This document shows, in pieces, positions 11,396 through 21,889 of a stretch of 64,000 nt of DNA; the first letter of the stretch is position 1; every line of letters begins with the position of its first letter. A model generated the notes under the pieces. That model did not search any database. It saw only the letters and a program-made list of their open reading frames with translations, and had not been told where the DNA came from. This stretch comes from Salvator merianae (lineage: Eukaryota > Chordata > Lepidosauria > Squamata > Teiidae): assembly GCA_003586115.2 (NCBI GenBank), contig QVOM02000025.1:89822161-89886160 (forward strand). Reading direction: 5' to 3'. A program made the translations under genes and the position numbers.

Positions 11396-11622
11396 AACAT
11401 AAGAGCAGTCCTGCTGGATTGGATCACAGCCCATCTAGTCCAGCACCCCGTCTCACCCAGTGGCCCACGAATTGCTTCTGGGCATCTCAAGCAGAGGACA
11501 AAGGCAAAACCTTCACTTACTCTTGACTCCCCACAAACGGTTTTACAAACATCCTGCCTGTACTTTCCAACCTGGAGGCAGTACCTGGGCATCCACTCTA
11601 GTAGTCATTGAATATTCTGACA
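11396..11622 (-). mobile_element. CR1-like LINE 3' end
   Basis: Third head-to-tail copy; its 3' end is at 'aagaacataagagcagtcc' near 11393-11411. More diverged in the 'ctcttgactccccac' block. Confidence 0.7.
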
Positions 11623-12029
11623 ATTGAAAATGTAACTTCCTCACATTTCCCCAGAATTTTACTCTTTACCTCGGAAGGAATCATGATACACTTGTCTTTT
11701 TTTTCCTTGGAAAACAAGGGGGGCCCAGGGGACAGTTAAAGGGGGAAATTCACTGGCCTTTCTGAAGTTCCCACAGCAGTAGAATGGCACTGTAGGCGCT
11801 TCAATAAAGCCATGAAACCAGTGCAGCACAAGGAAAGGGCTTTTGCTGGCAACTTCCCTCCCCCGTTGCCACTGGCAGAGCATCCAGTTTGTGTCCAAAA
11901 AGTCACAGGTTCAGTCCCTGGAAGACAGCAGTGAGAAACCACTCGTATACTTTTGCCAAAAAAAGCTGCAGGGATTTGTCTGTGTTGTCCCCAGGAGCTG
12001 AGCTCAGCTCAGCCTTCTAGAATGGGTGC

Positions 12030-12492
12030 CTTGGTACCACCTCCAGGCTGGAAAGTCAGGCAGGATGCCTCTAAAGGCCATTTGCAAGGAGTCAAGAGCA
12101 GGTGAAGGTTTTGCCTTTATATTCTTCTTGAGAACGCCCAGAAGCAATTGGTGGGCCACTGTGTGAGACGGGATGCTGGACTGGATGGGCCGTGGCCTGA
12201 TTCTTCAGGGTTCTTCGTGGGTTCTGATAGGATTGGACAAATTCATGGAGGACAGGTGTATCAGTGGCTACTAGAATTAATGGCCAGATACTGCCTGCAG
12301 GTTGGAAAGGCAGACAGAATGCCCCTAAAGGCCATTTTCAAGGAGTCGAGAGCAGGTGAAGATTTTGCTTTTATTTTCTGCTTGAGAATACCCAAAAGCG
12401 ATTGGTGGGTCTCTGAGCGAGGCAGGATGTTGGACTAGGCAGGCTGTGGCCTGATCCAGCCTGGTTCCTCCTATATTCTTATGTTCTTTATC
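12030..12492 (+). mobile_element. Two tandem CR1-like LINE 3' ends
   Basis: Plus-strand copies run 12030-12225 and 12226-12492. Each carries the 'ggcaggatgcctctaaaggcc', 'ttgcttttat', 'gatgttggactag' and 'tgatccagc' blocks. The second ends in the diagnostic 'ttcttatgttctt' tail. Confidence 0.7.
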
Positions 12493-13320
12493 TTTACAGA
12501 AATTGTGCTTTCACATCTCAAAGTAACCTTTTGGTCTGATCACTGATGCCATTTGGTGAGGGTCTGCCTTCATTTTGCACACTGCACTGTTACTGGACTA
12601 ACGAGGTAGCCATCCAACCTGTCAGGTTAACATGTTGCCTTTGGTTTTTTTTTAGTCCAGTAAACCAAATTGGAACCCAAAAGGAATTAGGAAGGATATC
12701 TGATTGGAGCAGCCAAAAGCTGAAGACCCCAATAGTGTAATTTGGGTGCTGCCAATTTGCCCCCAGTTTCCCTGTCCCCTGCAAGGAAAAAAAAAAAAAA
12801 AGCACCCTGTTGTTTCTTTTATTAATTCCCAGTGAGTGTCTAATAGAAGTCGAAGCTCTTTAGGTGATGGACAGAAGGGCATGTTTTCTCTGACCAGGAA
12901 GTATCAGGCTCATTGTTCAGGAAGAGCATACATCAGGCGGATGTCAAAGCAGGCGCCTGCGGAAGAGAAATAGCTCCACACATTGCAAAGAATTAATGGG
13001 GATCCTTCAACATCTCAAAGCCAGTGATCTCAAGAATTAGCATCCCACGGAGAGATACTGAAAATCAGCTGTCAGGAACCTGAATGTGTAAAAGAAGAAA
13101 ATGTAGGGCACTCTTAGGCTCAGAGAAAAGATATGAGGTTATCTATGGGGCTGTTTATGGAGCTGCGTGGTCTGGCATGATGGGAAGTGTAGTCCAAGAC
13201 AGACTGTGGGCTACAAGGTTGGTGGAAAATGACCCTGGCCATGTCTTTTCCCAACCTTGCTTTCAGAGAGCCTTCAAAATAGGGTTAGTGAGAATCAAAC
13301 ACAAGGTCTTCTGTACACAG
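12493..13320. other. Unassigned stretch
   Basis: No gene or classified repeat. It includes an A-run near 12786 and, at 13160-13205, a 'catgatgggaagtgtagtcc' motif typical of an old interspersed repeat. Confidence 0.4.
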
Positions 13321-13325
13321 CTTGA

Positions 13326-13450
13326 TGTTCAGGGCTGCTGCACTTTTAATTGTTGCATAGAGGAGGAGTGTTCAGGGTTCCTGCACCTTTAGTTGCTGCA
13401 TAGCAGAGAGAAGTTCAGGGCTCCTGTACCTTTAATTGCTGCATATAAGA
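13326..13450 (+). repeat. Three-copy tandem repeat, unit about 50-57 bp
   Basis: The core 'gttcagggctcctgcacctttaattg' followed by 'ctgcatag' is repeated three times with substitutions (starts near 13328, 13370 and 13414). No coding role is apparent. It may be part of a larger interspersed repeat. Confidence 0.65.
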
Positions 13451-13756
13451 GGTATGCTACAACATTGTGTGACCTGTGGACAAAGGCCAGCCCACTATTC
13501 CAGGGCTGCCTTGCCTTCCAGGCCAAGGAAGCAGCATATTCTTCCCTGTCCTGGCAACTGGGAACAGAGGGTGGCATGACTTGAGAGTCAGGCCAAGCCA
13601 CCCCCAATGCAAGGCAACAGGGGTACATTTGGTTATGTCCTGACTCTCTTGCCTTGAGTCCTAAGGCGTAAAGGGGACACAAATGCAACAGTAATAAAAG
13701 GGAAAGCTCCATCTTCAACTGATGTAGGCCTGGGGGAGAGACCCCTGCTGCCCTGG

Positions 13757-14095
13757 GAAGATTTGGGTGTTTCTGCACCTACCTCAGATCTGTAGCTTCG
13801 GGGCCTCATCGGTCCATACATTAGTGCGGATTAGTTACGTCCCGCCCACTGTGCTCCATCTGCATTAGACAGACCATAATCCAGATCAGGAGAGCCCTAA
13901 TCCGGACCACTGGTAGACCCCAATATCGAGGCCTACTGGTGGACCAGCTGGGCCTAGTCCAGAAGGCGGAGGCTGTTCCAGTCTCCTTGCCATGTTCTGG
14001 ACCAGTGGCCCTCGCTGGTCCAGACCCACTGGCCCAGAGCCCAGCAGGGTATGAGCAGAATGGCCCATTTTCAAGTTTATAGAACATCCTCAGCA
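13757..14095. mobile_element. Probable MITE with GTGTTTCTGCACCTACC end
   Basis: The left end resembles the GGGTGTTTCTGCACTT terminus at 29337. The interior has repeated 'ccagatc/gtccag' motifs, as in the 42690-42980 region. The right terminus was not resolved. Confidence 0.4.
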
Positions 14096-14129
14096 AAGTG
14101 GACCTATATTCAAACTCAGCAAGTGGACC

Positions 14130-14475
14130 CTTTGTTTGTTTGTTTGATTGATTGATTTTTGTCCCACCCCAAACCCAGAAGTCTTGGGGGGGGGGGTTTA
14201 CAATAAAATCAATATGAAAACACAATTTAAAATGAACGTGTTAAAATGGCAAATATAAGGGGGAGCGGAACTGCCTTTTCAGCCAAAAAGGTTAAAGAAG
14301 TGCATCTTCACGATGCATCTAGGTATATACAGTGAGGAAACTAAATGCACCTCTGAGGGAGGTTGTTCCGGAGCCTGGGGCCACCACAGAGTAGGCCTTC
14401 TCACATGCCCTTACAACTGATCGAGGTGAAAATGTGTATTTGACTCCACTGTCCAGAACCTCATCAGATATGGAG
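14130..14475 (-). mobile_element. L2-clade LINE 3' end
   Basis: Minus-strand element. Its 3' simple repeat (TTGATTGATTGAT) lies at 14146-14158, then the antisense of a 'tgggtttggggtgggac' block, a 'gttccggagcctggggcc' block and 'agtaggccttct'. The same block order recurs at 15170, 20130, 49375 and 53650. Heavily decayed. Confidence 0.6.
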
Positions 14476-14479
14476 TGAA

Positions 14480-15165
14480 GGTGTTTTCATGCCCAGAGCA
14501 CATGGAAGATCCTTCCACAATCATCTGTGAAGTAGAATAGCTTTTCCTCGTGAACTGTCCCTGGCTTCCCATATGCGATTATGAGTGTTTGGTTTATGCA
14601 TTTAAAAAGGCAGAAGGTGTGCTTTTCGTGACAGCCTGGGAAGGGGAAACGTCTAGATTTTTCCCTTTCCACTTTCTGCCTCTGCAGAATTGTTCACAAC
14701 AATTTCCATGACAACCCTGCTTTACCTGTTGCTTTCTCCCAGGCAGAAGAATTTAGCACTTCCTTCGTGTTCACAAGCAAGTGCTAACAGCAGCTCAGGA
14801 ATAGAACTCCTCCTTGGCATGCAAAAGATCTGTGCTTCAGTCTCCAGCGTTGCAAAGGCATCCCACACGCGTGTGCGCGTCCACATGTGCACCCTCTGGA
14901 GCCCTGGAGAAGTGCTGCCTGTCAGCAAAGTCAGTTCTTATAGGCACAGTCTTGTGCGCCTGCCAGATTTATTCCTCCGATAGATAGCAATACTTGGACC
15001 CTTTCTGAAGCAAGCGACCTTCATATCTTCTCCAGTGGTCAAATATGTATGTTATGAGGGGGGGTGGATCTGTTTCATCTTAAGGCTGTACACCTTCAGA
15101 GGAAATCTTATTTAGACCAAAGTGGGATGGTTTGCTCAGGGGATGAGGATTTATGGTTCATGTAT
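14480..15165. other. Unassigned intronic stretch
   Basis: No gene, RNA or recognisable repeat was seen. A short CpG-containing 'cacacgcgtgtgcgcgtcc' patch at 14865-14883 is isolated. Confidence 0.4.
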
Positions 15166-15167
15166 TA

Positions 15168-15500
15168 TTTGTTTGTTTGTTCATTCATTCATTCATTCAA
15201 GAATTTATATTCCGCCCCTCACCCAAAGGTCCCGGAGTGGATTACAAAAATAAAAAGATAAAATCCATAAAACACACTTAAAATATAACCCTTCTTCCCT
15301 CCCTATTAGGACAACATTAAGAAGAAGCTAAATATCAAAGCCCTGGTGGAAAGGTGTGTTTTAAAGGGGCTCCTGATGTACCTTCACTGAGAAGCTATTC
15401 CAAAGCCTGGGGGCTTCACAGAAAAGGGACCCTCCCAAGTCACCGCCCCTCACACGTCTGTAGGTGATGGAACTACAAGAAACCAGAAACCAGCCTGAAT
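15168..15500 (-). mobile_element. L2-clade LINE 3' end
   Basis: The simple repeat (TTTG)n(TTCA)n at 15168-15200 marks the 3' end of a minus-strand element. The antisense 'ttatattccgcccctcaccc' and 'aaaggtcccggagtgg' blocks follow, then 'gaagctattccaaagcctgg'. Confidence 0.65.
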
Positions 15501-16380
15501 AGCTTTAAGAAAGGATTGGACAAATTAATAGAGGACAAGGTGTATCACTGGGCCTTTTCGCACTGTAGCGGTAGAACGTTCTTGTCTGCTTGCTAGAACG
15601 GAGCGTACGCACTGCCGCGGGCGTGCGCCTCACCCGATCCCGACCGCTTCGTACCCGATCCGAACGCGAAGCTGGATAAGGCTAGACGACAAAAAAGATG
15701 TCTTCATCCCAACCTGCGCGATGGAGCGAAGATCGGGCACGGTGCTTTCGCACTGTTTGCCTCGGCGTCGGGCGTGGCTGTTGCGGCTACGCATGCGCGC
15801 TCTGCTGCTTTGCACCCGGGGTGCGAAGTTTTCGTACCCCGCTCCGCTGCTTCGTAACCCGGTACGATACTTCATACCCGGGATAGCCCTTTCGGCTTGG
15901 TAACCGAGCTGCCGGTACGAAGCCGGCTTCGTAACCAGCCCTCTGGGTACGAAGTAGATGCGAAGGTGCGAAGCGGGTACGAAGTGGGTGCGAAGTGGGT
16001 ACCGAACTAGCGGCTACCATTCGCACTGTTCCCGCTGCTGGTCGGCTTCGGGTCTGTTCCGCTGGCCGGGAGTGCGAATGGCACCGAGCGTTCCCCAACC
16101 TCTCCGGTCTGAAGCCAACTACTGGGAACGGTCTACCGAGCTCAGTGCGAAAAGGCCCACTGGCTACTAGAATAGAGGCCAAGTTATTGCCTCCAGGTTG
16201 GAGAGACAGGCAGGATGCCTCTAAAGACCATTTACAAGGAGTGGAGAGCAGGTGAAGGTTTTGCCTTTGTTTTTGCTTGAGATGCCCAGAAGCAGTTGAT
16301 GCGCCACTGTGTGAGACAGGATGCTGGACTAGATGGGCCCCATGGCCTGATCCAGCAGGGCTCCTTAGATTCTTATAGAC
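15500..16380 (+). mobile_element. CR1-like LINE 3' end, split by a 609-bp MITE
   Basis: Left part 15500-15549 ('gctttaagaaaggattggac' then '..gtgtatcact') and right part 16159-16380 ('actggctactagaatagagg..') join into one CR1-like element across a single ACT. The right part has the usual 'ggcaggatgcctctaaag' and 'gatgctggactagatggg' blocks. Confidence 0.75.
15550..16158. mobile_element. 609-bp CpG-rich MITE with perfect 16-bp TIRs and ACT duplication
   Basis: The termini GGGCCTTTTCGCACTG and CAGTGCGAAAAGGCCC are exact inverses. ACT flanks both sides (15547-15549 and 16159-16161), and the host CR1-like repeat gives the empty-site sequence. The interior is unusually CpG-rich. It carries about ten variants of CTTCGTACCC / GGGTACGAAG in both orientations between 15645 and 16005. 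It has no coding frame with transposase features, so it is non-autonomous. The intact TIRs and retained CpGs suggest a young insertion. Confidence 0.85.
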
Positions 16381-16585
16381 AAATTCACAGTGGGCAGGTG
16401 TTTCAATGGGTACTAGAATGGATACCTAGGTTCTGCCTGTAGGTTGGAGAGACAGGCAGGATGCCTCTACAGGCCATTTGCAGGGAGTCGAGAGCAGGTG
16501 AAGGTTTTGCCACAGCATGAGACAGGATGCCAGACTAGATGGCCTGTGGCCTGATCCAGGAGAGCTCCTCATATATTCTTATGTT
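16381..16585 (+). mobile_element. CR1-like LINE 3' end
   Basis: Second plus-strand copy directly after the split one. It has the 'ggcaggatgcctctacaggc' and 'gagacaggatgccagactag' blocks and ends 'tattcttatgttctt'. A middle block ('cttctgcttgagaatgcc') is deleted. Confidence 0.7.
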
Positions 16586-17400
16586 CTTAACATTAGCCCC
16601 TTGAATCACATTTGGAAGCAAATAGGCAACCAATGCTGATCTTTCAAGGCCAGCAAAGTGTGCATCTGGCCAGAAACTGCCATCATTAGTCAAGGTACAG
16701 CATTGTGCAGTAGTTCCAGCTTCTGGGCTGTCTTCAAAGATAACCACACATGTAGCACATTACTGTAATTTAGTCTGGAGGTGGCAAACCAGTTGGTGAT
16801 CTAGAGAAGGACCCACAGAGTCATAGGATCATAGAGTTGGAAGGGGCCTCCAGGGTCATCGAGTCCAACCCCCTGCTCAATGCAGGATCCCTTAAATCAT
16901 CCCAGACAAATGTCTGTCCAGCCTCTCCTTGAAGACCTCCAGCGAAGGAGAGCCCACCACCTCCTGTGGCAACCTATTCCACTGACTGATCGGCCTGACT
17001 GCCCGAGAGTTTTTTCTAATATCTAGTCTGTATCTAAATATTAGAAAAGCCTTTCTAATAGTAAGGGCTATCAGTCAATGGAACAGGTTGCCACAGGAGG
17101 TGCTGAGCTCTCCTTCAGTGGCTACCTCTGCCACATGAGCTTCAAGCGACAGTGATGGATCCAGGAGCACCCCCAGATTGCATTCCTGTTCTTTCTGGGG
17201 CAAAACAGCTCCCTTGAGAATTGGATGTCATCCAGCTTCCTAGACTCCAGGCTCCATGACACACAGTGCCTCCATCTTGTCTGGAATCAGTTACAGTTCT
17301 TTGGTCCACATCCAGCCCATTACTGCCTCCAAGCAGCAATCAAGCACCCCCACGGCCTCCCCTGATTCAGAAGGAACAAAGTGAAAGAGTTCAGTTGACG
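16586..17400 (-). mobile_element. L2-clade LINE, split by a CR1 insertion
   Basis: Flanking parts (16586-16810 and 17119-17400) read as antisense L2: 'gcatctggccagaaactgcc', 'gtagttccagcttctgggc', then 'gatggatccaggagcacccc', 'ctccatcttgtctggaatca' and 'cccattactgcctccaagca'. The last corresponds to the reverse-transcriptase region (NPDK-type motif) of L2 elements. Many stops and indels. Confidence 0.65.
16816..17118. mobile_element. CR1 3' end in inverted (hairpin) arrangement
   Basis: The first part (16816-17035) is an antisense CR1 3' end ('tcatagagttggaaggggcc', 'cctccttgaagacctccagc', 'gtggcaacctattccactga'). The second (17036-17118) is the same region in sense ('agggctatcagtcaatggaa', 'caggttgccacaggaggtgc'). 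The two arms are complementary over roughly 80 bases, with the junction in 'tctaatat..atattaga'. It could be two insertions or 5' inversion (twin-priming) during one insertion. Confidence 0.65.
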
Positions 17401-17495
17401 CTGTTCATCATGATCAAGATGTGACTGCCTTGGATGAAAGGAAGGAAAGAAGGAGTAAAGAGCTAGAAAAGTGGCTTGGAACTCTAGCCAGCAGA

Positions 17496-18053
17496 GGTCC
17501 TGTTCTCCCTTGCCAGTATTGAATGCAGCGGTGGCCCGTGCCTTTAAGGGCGGGTGTTCGTGCTAGTGCCATGCCCGTTCGCAGGGCCTCCGGGCCTCCG
17601 TAGTGACACAGCAGGTGTCACTACGGAGGCACGGAGGCCCCGCGAACAGCCATGGCACTCACGCGAACACCTGCCCTTAAAGGCACGGGCCGGCGCTGAT
17701 TGAATGGTATGATTATTCCATTCTATGCTTGAACAGACCCAGCGGTATGGCAGCCATCCACACTGCGAGGGCTGGAACAGCACGAAACTGGGCTTCCAGC
17801 ACTTGCAGTGCAGATGCTGGTGCACCAGCCATGACAGCAGCCACAGAAATGTCCAGCCACCCCCATGGCAACTGGAGACGTGGCGCGTGACCGTGCAGCT
17901 GCAGCCACACTTTAGCTGTTCACAGCTAGTAGTGTTCAGGAGCGTCTGCAGACATTCCCAGACACTGGGGCCTCCACACAGTGCGGATGCACTTTGCTAG
18001 TGAGTGTCTGATGCTAATGCTAATATTCACTAGCAACAAAGTGCAAACAGGTC
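17496..18053. mobile_element. C-type MITE carrying a nested hAT MITE
   Basis: The left end GGTCCTGTTCTCCCTT and right end AAGTGCAAACAGGTCC are inverted and match the element at 21252-21691 in body (the 'ctggaacagcac', CATGGCAAC and 'gcctccacacagtgcggatgcac' regions). The left subterminal hairpin is interrupted at ATTGAATG by the element at 17526-17698. Confidence 0.7.
17526..17698. mobile_element. 173-bp palindromic hAT MITE, exact 8-bp duplication ATTGAATG
   Basis: Starts CAGCGGTGGCCCGTGCC and ends GGCACGGGCCGGCGCTG. The arms pair almost throughout around a short loop at 17610-17618. It is flanked by ATTGAATG at 17518-17525 and 17699-17706. An 8-bp duplication and a CAG..CTG terminus are the hAT signature. 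Confidence 0.9.
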
Positions 18054-18757
18054 CTGGGCCTCCATGAACATCAGAAACTGAACTTGGCTTGCACATAATT
18101 CTTACACATACAAGAAAGTTTTCAACCTGGGCTGGGAAGATAGTTTAGGAGAGGATGTTCCATTGCTTCTATTCAAATTTCCAGGAGATTTGCCTTCTTG
18201 GATAAAGTATGTCTGCATCACTATGCTTAGGCTCAGTCTTGGCATTCAGAGTCAATTGGAAGGCTAATCTGTGGCTCTCACCCTTTCACAGATATTGGCA
18301 GAACCAGCATGTTCCAGAAAACTCGCTGAAATGAAACCATGGAGACCGGATCCTACTCAGTCTCTCTGCGGTTGTACTCTGCACAGCACAGAAAACGCTC
18401 ACGCGGCAATTAGGGAAAGGTGTTTATGTGGCATAAGTGGGAGATGTAGACGCACTTTTCCGTGCTGGCCTAGACCAAGCTTCTGCCAACATTCTGCAGT
18501 CAGAAACCTGTTTACATTGTCCCAGAATTCAGACTTTGGGTTGATGCCTACACATAATGGAAAAACAACCAGGCAGTCATAATCCGCAATCGGCACCATT
18601 AAAAAAAAAAATGTGGCGAGAAAAATGTCTGGTTTGACAGTTTAAAAGCTGCTATTATCCCTATGGGAGTCCCTCCCTAGAGAAACCCTTTTGGCTGCCT
18701 TGCAGGTTGGTTAAGAGTTAGTGACTGCAAAAGTCCTGCAGAACGTTTAATAGCCTG
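18054..18757. other. Unassigned intronic stretch
   Basis: No gene or classified repeat is supported. An A-run lies near 18599. Confidence 0.4.
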
Positions 18758-18758
18758 C

Positions 18759-19203
18759 GAATGCCTCCAGACACAGGCTAAAACCTGTGATACTTCCAGG
18801 ATTATACTGGAAATGCCACACATAATTGTGGCAGTCCCGATATAGCCCTGGCATATGGAAGCGATATCCCGTAATATCGCTATTACGGGATATCTGGCAA
18901 CGAGGCCGGGTTTCCCGTAATAGCAATCACTTAACTTCGTCTGCTGCCTCCTCTAGTGACTGTTCCCTTTGCAAATACCCAGATGTCAGTCAAGCACCCG
19001 TCCACCTCCCTTTGCGTTTTTTGCGTGCTTGGCTGACATCCGGGTGTTTGCAAGAGGAATAATCACTAGCGGAGCCAGCAGACAGAGGTAAGTAATTGCT
19101 ATTATGGGAAACCCAGCAATGCTGCAATTGCCTTCTGCGTCCAAAGGGTTGGCAGGAGGCAATCGGGGGGTCTTCTTTGGATCCCTTTGTCTGGAGGCAC
19201 CCT
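18759..19203. mobile_element. MITE with GAATGCCTCCAGACA termini and internal palindromes
   Basis: Left GAATGCCTCCAGACACAGG and right CTTTGTCTGGAGGCACCC are inverted. Inside are two strong hairpins: 'gatatcccgtaatatcgctattacgggatatc' arms around 18860-18893, and a larger one with arms near 18975 and 19040 ('acccagatgtcagtcaagca' / 'tgcttggctgacatccgggt'). Related bodies occur at about 22600, 26692, 38540, 38906 and 52757. Confidence 0.7.
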
Positions 19204-19323
19204 GAAAACAGAAGTACCTTTGGATGCCAGTTTATAACATGCACGCAGCAGCAGATGATGAGACAAAAATCACAGGTAGGAACACCTCCTCCACACTCCA
19301 CTGCTGGCCGGATTCAGGAAATA

Positions 19324-19596
19324 GGGGTCGGTTCACACTTACTCACTAGTGAGCGATCAGACTGTCACTAGTGAGGTGCGTCCGCATTGCGCGGAGGCCC
19401 AAGCGACCAGGAGTGTCTGCAACTGTACCCGGCCACTGTCATGATGTGTTGGCCAGTATTCCTACTGCAAGCGCTAGAAGCCTGTTGCCTGGATGTTCCA
19501 GCTCTCGCAGTGTGGATGGCTGCCGCACTGCAGGAACTGTTCTACCGTGGAATGTTCATAATCAAACATTCCATGATGGAAAGTGCAAAAAGGCCC
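19324..19596. mobile_element. MITE of the GGNCC..CACACTT type
   Basis: Left end GGGGTCGGTTCACACTTACT, right end GGAAAGTGCAAAAAGGCCC. Subterminal hairpins lie on both sides ('cactagtgagcgatcagactgtcactagtg'; 'ggaatgttcataatcaaacattcc'). The interior contains 'tgtcatgatgtg' and 'gttccagctctcgcagtgtg', as in 17496-18053. Confidence 0.65.
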
Positions 19597-19630
19597 TAGT
19601 TTTTATAGTGCCTTGTTTATTTGATGTGAC

Positions 19631-19673
19631 ATAGATAGATAGATAGATAGATAGATGGATGGATGGATGGATG
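19631..19673 (+). repeat. (GATA)n(GATG)n microsatellite
   Basis: Consecutive ATAG units followed by ATGG units, about 43 bp, uninterrupted. Confidence 0.95.
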
Positions 19674-20129
19674 CGCTTTAGGGCCTAGCTACACGGGAGT
19701 TATATAACAGGTTACTTTCAACATAATCGTGAGAAGGTCACGTTAAAAATCAGCATATTGTTTTTGTCATGCAGTATTTACTTTGTATTCCGTTATTTCT
19801 CGAGAGGGATTTTATCAGGTCTGATAGGGCAGCAGTCTTTTGTTCTGTTTTGCTTATTCGTGTGTGCACTAATTCCCATGATTCCCTGTTTATAAGTGTG
19901 CTTTACAGGGGAAGATCTGAAGGCAATATCGACAGCTCTGCGTCCAATCACAGCACAGGTTGCTTTCTAGATGCGATGCTAATAAGAGATGCTAATATTC
20001 CTGCTAATAAGCAGGAAGAGTTGTGCAGCTGCAGTGGGGCCAGATGGGGAAATTAACGTGGGAAACATGTAGCTTTTGTACTCCAGCACTAGTAAAACGA
20101 GTAAACAGGCCCAAAAAGGTTGAGGAACT

Positions 20130-20700
20130 ACAATATTTATTTTATTTATTTGGGGTTTTTTTAACATTTGTCTCTTGCCCTTCACCCAAAGGTCCCAGGG
20201 TGGGTCTCAGCATACAGTAAAACACAAAACACTAAAATATATTTAAAATATAGCCTCCCCGCACACACACTGGCAGGGCTACATTCAGAGGAAACTATGC
20301 ATCAAAGGCCTGGGTGAAGAGGTACATTTTAAACAGGCACAGAAAAATATATAAAGTTGGCACCCGGCATACTTCCAAAGCCAGGGGGTGCCACCACAGA
20401 GAAGGCTCCTCGTAAGCTGCAACCCCTCACAACTCCGAGGGTCGCAGAATTACAAGAAGGCCCTGTCTTTGTAGTCTTAAAGCATAGTCAGGTTTGTATG
20501 TGATAAAGATACTCCTTCAGATATTCGGGTCCCCAGTCATTTAGGACTTTGTTATTGTATTTTTATATGCCAATATATACCTTGAATTGAGCTCGGTAGC
20601 AAATTGCTAACCAGAACTGTTTTTATCACGACCAGCGTAATGTGCATCCAGCCAGAAATTCCTGTCAGCAACTGAACTGCTGTATCCTGCACTAGTCCCA
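20130..20700 (-). mobile_element. L2-clade LINE 3' region
   Basis: Minus-strand element. Its 3' tail (TTTATTTATT) lies at about 20133, followed by antisense 'tgcccttcacccaaaggtcc', 'gccagggggtgccaccacag', 'ttcgggtccccagtcattta' and 'accttgaattgagctcggta' blocks. This order is the same as at 49375-50310 and 53650-54215. Confidence 0.7.
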
Positions 20701-20704
20701 GCTT

Positions 20705-20757
20705 ATTTGATTGATTGATTGATTGTATTTTATTTTATTTTATTTTATTTTATTTTG
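20705..20757 (+). repeat. (TTGA)n(TTTTA)n simple repeat
   Basis: TTGATTGATTGATTG followed by repeated TTTTA units; probably the 3' tail of the L2-like element that follows. Confidence 0.85.
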
Positions 20758-21148
20758 TTTCTATCCTGCACTATACCCAAAGGTCTCAGGACAGGTTACA
20801 ATAAAATCAGTATAAATACAGATAAAATAAGTTAGCTTCCAGACTGTCTTCAAGGGTAGCCCAGTGTAGAACACATTACAGCAGTCTAGTTGGCAGGTTA
20901 CCAGAGCCTGGATCACTGTGGTCAAGTTGTCCCTATCCAGAAAAGGACAAAGCTAGAAACCGAGTCAGAGAAAGAGGTAACCATATCTGGCCACTGCCGT
21001 GCCTCAAGCAACAGCAATAAATCCAGAAGAACCCTTCCTTTCAGGTGCAAAATGCACCCATCTGGAATTGGGAGCCCCTTAACTTCCTGGACTCTGGAGC
21101 CCATGACATACAGTACTTCCCCCTTGTCTGGATTCAGTATCAATGACT
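20758..21148 (-). mobile_element. L2-clade LINE, 3' end plus RT-domain fragment
   Basis: After the simple-repeat tail comes an antisense 3' UTR block. On the minus strand (21143-20922) a frame starts ILNPDKGEVLYVMGSR, matching the LNPDKTE motif of L2-clade reverse transcriptases. The internal 3' UTR is shortened. Confidence 0.7.
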
Positions 21149-21149
21149 A

Positions 21150-21800
21150 CTAAAATGGATGCCCAGGGACCACCTCCAGGTTGGAGAGACAGGCAGGATG
21201 CCTCTAAAGGCCATTTGCAGGGAATGGAGAGCAGGTGAAAGTTTTGCCTTTGGACCTGTTTGCACTTTCAAGCTTAGAATGGTAGATTTCTACCATTCTA
21301 AGCTGGAACAGACTCCCCAGCGCAGTGGCCATCCACACTACGCGGGCTGGAACAGCCCAGAACCGAGCTTCCAGTACTTGCAGCGCGAATGCTGGCCCGC
21401 CCAGCATGGCAGCAGTCATGGAAACATCTGACTGCTGCCATGGCAACCAGAGATGTAGTGTGCAAACACGCAGCCTGCAGCGTTCGCACCTGGAAGTAGG
21501 TGTGAATGCTGCTGACTGAGAGTAGTCCCGCTGCTCCTGATACAGCTGTGGGCAGTGATTTAGTTATCCACTGCCAGTAGCCTTCAGGAGCATCTGCGGG
21601 CACTCCCAATTGCTTGGGCCTCCGCAAAATGTGGATGCACTGTTCTAGTGAGTGTCCAGACGCTCACTGGCACTCAAGTGCAAACACGCCCTTTGTCTTC
21701 TGCTTGAGAATGCCCAGAAGCAATTGTTGGGCCGCTGTGTGAGACAGGATGCTGGACTAGATGGACAGGGCTCCTCTCATGTTCTTATAGACAAATTCAT
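21150..21800 (+). mobile_element. CR1-like LINE 3' end, split by a 440-bp MITE
   Basis: The left part ends '..gaaagttttgccttt' and the right part resumes 'tttgtcttctgcttgagaat'. Without the MITE and one TTT this restores the family consensus seen at 24243-24690. Confidence 0.8.
21252..21691. mobile_element. 440-bp MITE with TTT target duplication
   Basis: Left GGACCTGTTTGCACTTTCAA, right CAAGTGCAAACACGCCC, flanked by TTT on both sides within a CR1-like element. A subterminal hairpin 'cttagaatggtagatttctaccattctaag' sits at the left. An inner inverted pair CATGGCAGCAGTCA / TGACTGCTGCCATG-type occurs at about 21403-21443. No coding sequence. Confidence 0.85.
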
Positions 21801-21889
21801 GGGAGGACAGGTATATTAATGGCTACTCAAACCATCACAGGTTGGAGAGACAGGCTCCCTGAGGCTCCTCCCACTAGCACAGTGGTGAT

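Noticed and set aside
10942..11622. CRISPR-like or satellite array from three similar units
   Set aside because: Units are about 200-250 bp, diverged, and match dispersed CR1-like 3' ends elsewhere in both orientations; there are no spacers.
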